In this document: in pieces, positions 12,742 to 13,806 of the stretch
How positions within the stretch are numbered: position 1 is the stretch's first letter
Layout of the letters: every line of letters starts with the position of its first letter
From: CAJXZP01 sp041563475
Lineage (GTDB): Bacteria; Bacteroidota; Bacteroidia; Flavobacteriales_G; Salibacteraceae
Assembly: GCA_041563475.1 (NCBI GenBank)
Contig: JBFFMY010000064.1
Span: 1 to 13,806, forward strand
Reading direction: 5' to 3'
Length of the DNA stretch: 13,806 nucleotides
The notes under the pieces: model-generated
Databases searched by the model: none
Seen by the model: the letters and a program-made list of their open reading frames with translations, nothing else
What the model was told of the DNA's origin: nothing
Translations under genes and position numbers: made by a program

Positions 12742-13149
12742 ATGAAAAAAGACATTCAAATACCCGAAGTAAAAGATGTGCACGTAGCGGCAGTGAAAAG
12801 CAATACTACAGATACGGATGAGGTGTGGAATGTGTTTGTGGTAAACAATCAAAATGAAATGATTGATGCGGTAATGGTTACTTCTAAAGGGTATGTGACC
12901 AATAAGTTCGGACAAGAAACCAAGACTTCTGTAATGCGTCACCGTATTGGAAATGTACCAGCTAAAACTGCGGCTAAAATTGAACCTATTTCTGCCGAAG
13001 TTTTTGAATTAAATAACGAATACTGGATTACCTTTTTTTCGGGAAGCACCTTGTTTGAAAAGAAATTTATTTTCGGATCCCATACCATAGATGAAGCCTT
13101 GTATGAAGATGTGCCCGTGATGAACTGCAAAGGAGTAGTGGTGTGGTAA
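12742..13149 (+). CDS. Conserved flavobacterial protein of unknown function
   Basis: The protein has 135 residues with no signal peptide or membrane segment. Its pattern is a short lead (MKKDIQIPEVKDVHVAAVK), a strand region (WNVFVVNNQNEMIDAVMVTSKGY), a conserved-looking TSVMRHRIGNVPAKTAAKIEPI block at about 62-83, and a last strand region (WITFFSGSTLFEKKFIF) ending GVVVW. I recognise this as a family widespread in flavobacteria that is sometimes wrongly labelled as a phenylalanyl-tRNA synthetase subunit. It has none of the motifs of that enzyme. It is probably a small cytoplasmic beta-rich protein. It may be read through from the DUF3667 gene 58 bp upstream, but it also has a possible promoter of its own. 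Confidence 0.82.
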   Translation: MKKDIQIPEVKDVHVAAVKSNTTDTDEVWNVFVVNNQNEMIDAVMVTSKGYVTNKFGQETKTSVMRHRIGNVPAKTAAKIEPISAEVFELNNEYWITFFSGSTLFEKKFIFGSHTIDEALYEDVPVMNCKGVVVW

Positions 13150-13207
13150 ATCGTTCTTGGTAGTTTGTACGGGAAATAATAAATTCTTTTATCCGTATGT
13201 GTTCGCC

Positions 13208-13215
13208 TATATTTG
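13208..13215 (+). promoter_or_regulatory. -7 box of the BNR-repeat gene
   Basis: TATATTTG is a full match to TAnnTTTG and lies 25 bp before the ATG at 13241. No clear -33 TTG is seen at the expected distance. Confidence 0.5.
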
Positions 13216-13240
13216 AGGTCAATAAAATCAATCAATTCCA

Positions 13241-13806
13241 ATGAAAAAGGCACTTCTAATGATGGCGATATTTGCGTGCGCCAGTTCAATTCACGCCCAA
13301 ACATGGAACTCCATTTCTTCTGGAACAAACCTTTCCCTAAACTCCGTTTCTTTTGGATCCGATTTGGTGGGTTACATTGGAGCAAGTGATAGCACCCTTT
13401 TAAAAACTGCCGATGGAGGTTTAACGTGGAATATTCACCCTACACAAGGGCTGTCGTTTTCTACTTTTTTATCCGATATAATTCAAGTTGATTTTAAAAA
13501 CGAATTGGAGGGGTTTGCCATGGTGGGTCAGCAACAGTATAATGGCTATATGTTTAAAACCATAGATGGGGGTTCTACCTGGACACCCGAACAGGTAAAT
13601 ATGTGCTCGCCTATTTTCTGTTACAATTTTGATGTAGATAATGCCTATGTGGTAGGCGCAAGTTGCTTTGGGGGTAAAACCATTGATAAAAAAGTAAATG
13701 GCACGTGGCTTTTTAATACTACGTATCTTACTTGGGGTAACGAATACCTGCGCACCATAACTTTTTATGATTCGCTATACGGTATGGCAGCAGGCGACAG
13801 CGGATC
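13241..13806 (+). CDS. Secreted BNR/Asp-box beta-propeller protein, N-terminal part
   Basis: The gene runs off the right edge; 188 codons are visible. It starts MKKALLMMAIFACASSIHAQ, a signal peptide with likely cleavage near residues 19-20. The mature part shows two Asp-box (BNR) motifs, TADGGLTW at 56-63 and TIDGGSTW at 107-114, spaced 51 residues. Each is preceded by a Leu/Met-x-Lys-Thr-type strand (LLKTADGG, MFKTIDGG). This is the pattern of sialidase-like and Ycf48-like propellers that are common as secreted proteins in Bacteroidota. No catalytic residues of a sialidase can be judged from this part. Many relatives end in a T9SS sorting domain, which would lie beyond the window. Two Cys pairs at about 126-131 and 147 could form a disulphide. 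Confidence 0.82.
   Translation, partial: MKKALLMMAIFACASSIHAQTWNSISSGTNLSLNSVSFGSDLVGYIGASDSTLLKTADGGLTWNIHPTQGLSFSTFLSDIIQVDFKNELEGFAMVGQQQYNGYMFKTIDGGSTWTPEQVNMCSPIFCYNFDVDNAYVVGASCFGGKTIDKKVNGTWLFNTTYLTWGNEYLRTITFYDSLYGMAAGDSG

Noticed and set aside
12939..13385. Minus-strand open frame of 148 codons
   Set aside because: It lies opposite the well-supported 135-residue gene and the signal-peptide end of the BNR gene, and its composition is not protein-like.

Overview
The window looks like a chromosomal segment of a Bacteroidota bacterium, most likely of the order Flavobacteriales. The evidence is: a type IX secretion (T9SS) C-terminal sorting domain; a DUF3667 protein; surface proteins with the 'GINYQAVA...VPYAFYA' N-terminal domain; a collagen-like lipoprotein; -7 promoter boxes of the Bacteroidota form TAnnTTTG; and start codons without Shine-Dalgarno sequences. 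Base composition is AT-rich throughout.

Left part (1-3575). The last 51 codons of mnmE (tRNA modification GTPase) meet a convergent gene for a small outer-membrane-type protein. A small zinc-ribbon protein follows. Then comes an 800-bp gene-free stretch holding two copies of a 101-bp palindromic repeat, an 18-bp perfect palindrome and a long imperfect inverted repeat. On the minus strand, a TerB-like gene and a CaCA-family cation antiporter form a tight two-gene unit (2 bp apart).

Middle (3576-8920). A second gene-poor stretch holds a probable gene relic and repeat copy 3. A compact three-gene plus-strand operon (gaps of 3 and 4 bp) follows. It encodes a very short T9SS cargo protein, a 208-residue outer-membrane beta-barrel, and a 647-residue secreted fibre-like protein with sixteen exact 20-residue tandem repeats. 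The operon ends at a clear intrinsic terminator. Behind it lie repeat copy 4 and an HNH endonuclease gene of the restriction/defence type.

Right part (8921-13806). A cold-shock protein, a PhnA/YjdM protein, an AI-2E family permease and a collagen-like lipoprotein lie on the minus strand. A DUF3667 membrane protein, a conserved flavobacterial protein of unknown function and the first 188 codons of a secreted BNR/Asp-box beta-propeller protein lie on the plus strand. Several genes here carry a TAnnTTTG-like box 22-28 bp before the start codon, suggesting very short leaders.

The best candidates for something undescribed are the cargo-barrel-fibre operon, the TerB/antiporter pair, and the 101-bp repeat family, which also creates false N-terminal extensions of neighbouring genes. 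No complete mobile element, CRISPR array, tRNA or rRNA gene was seen.
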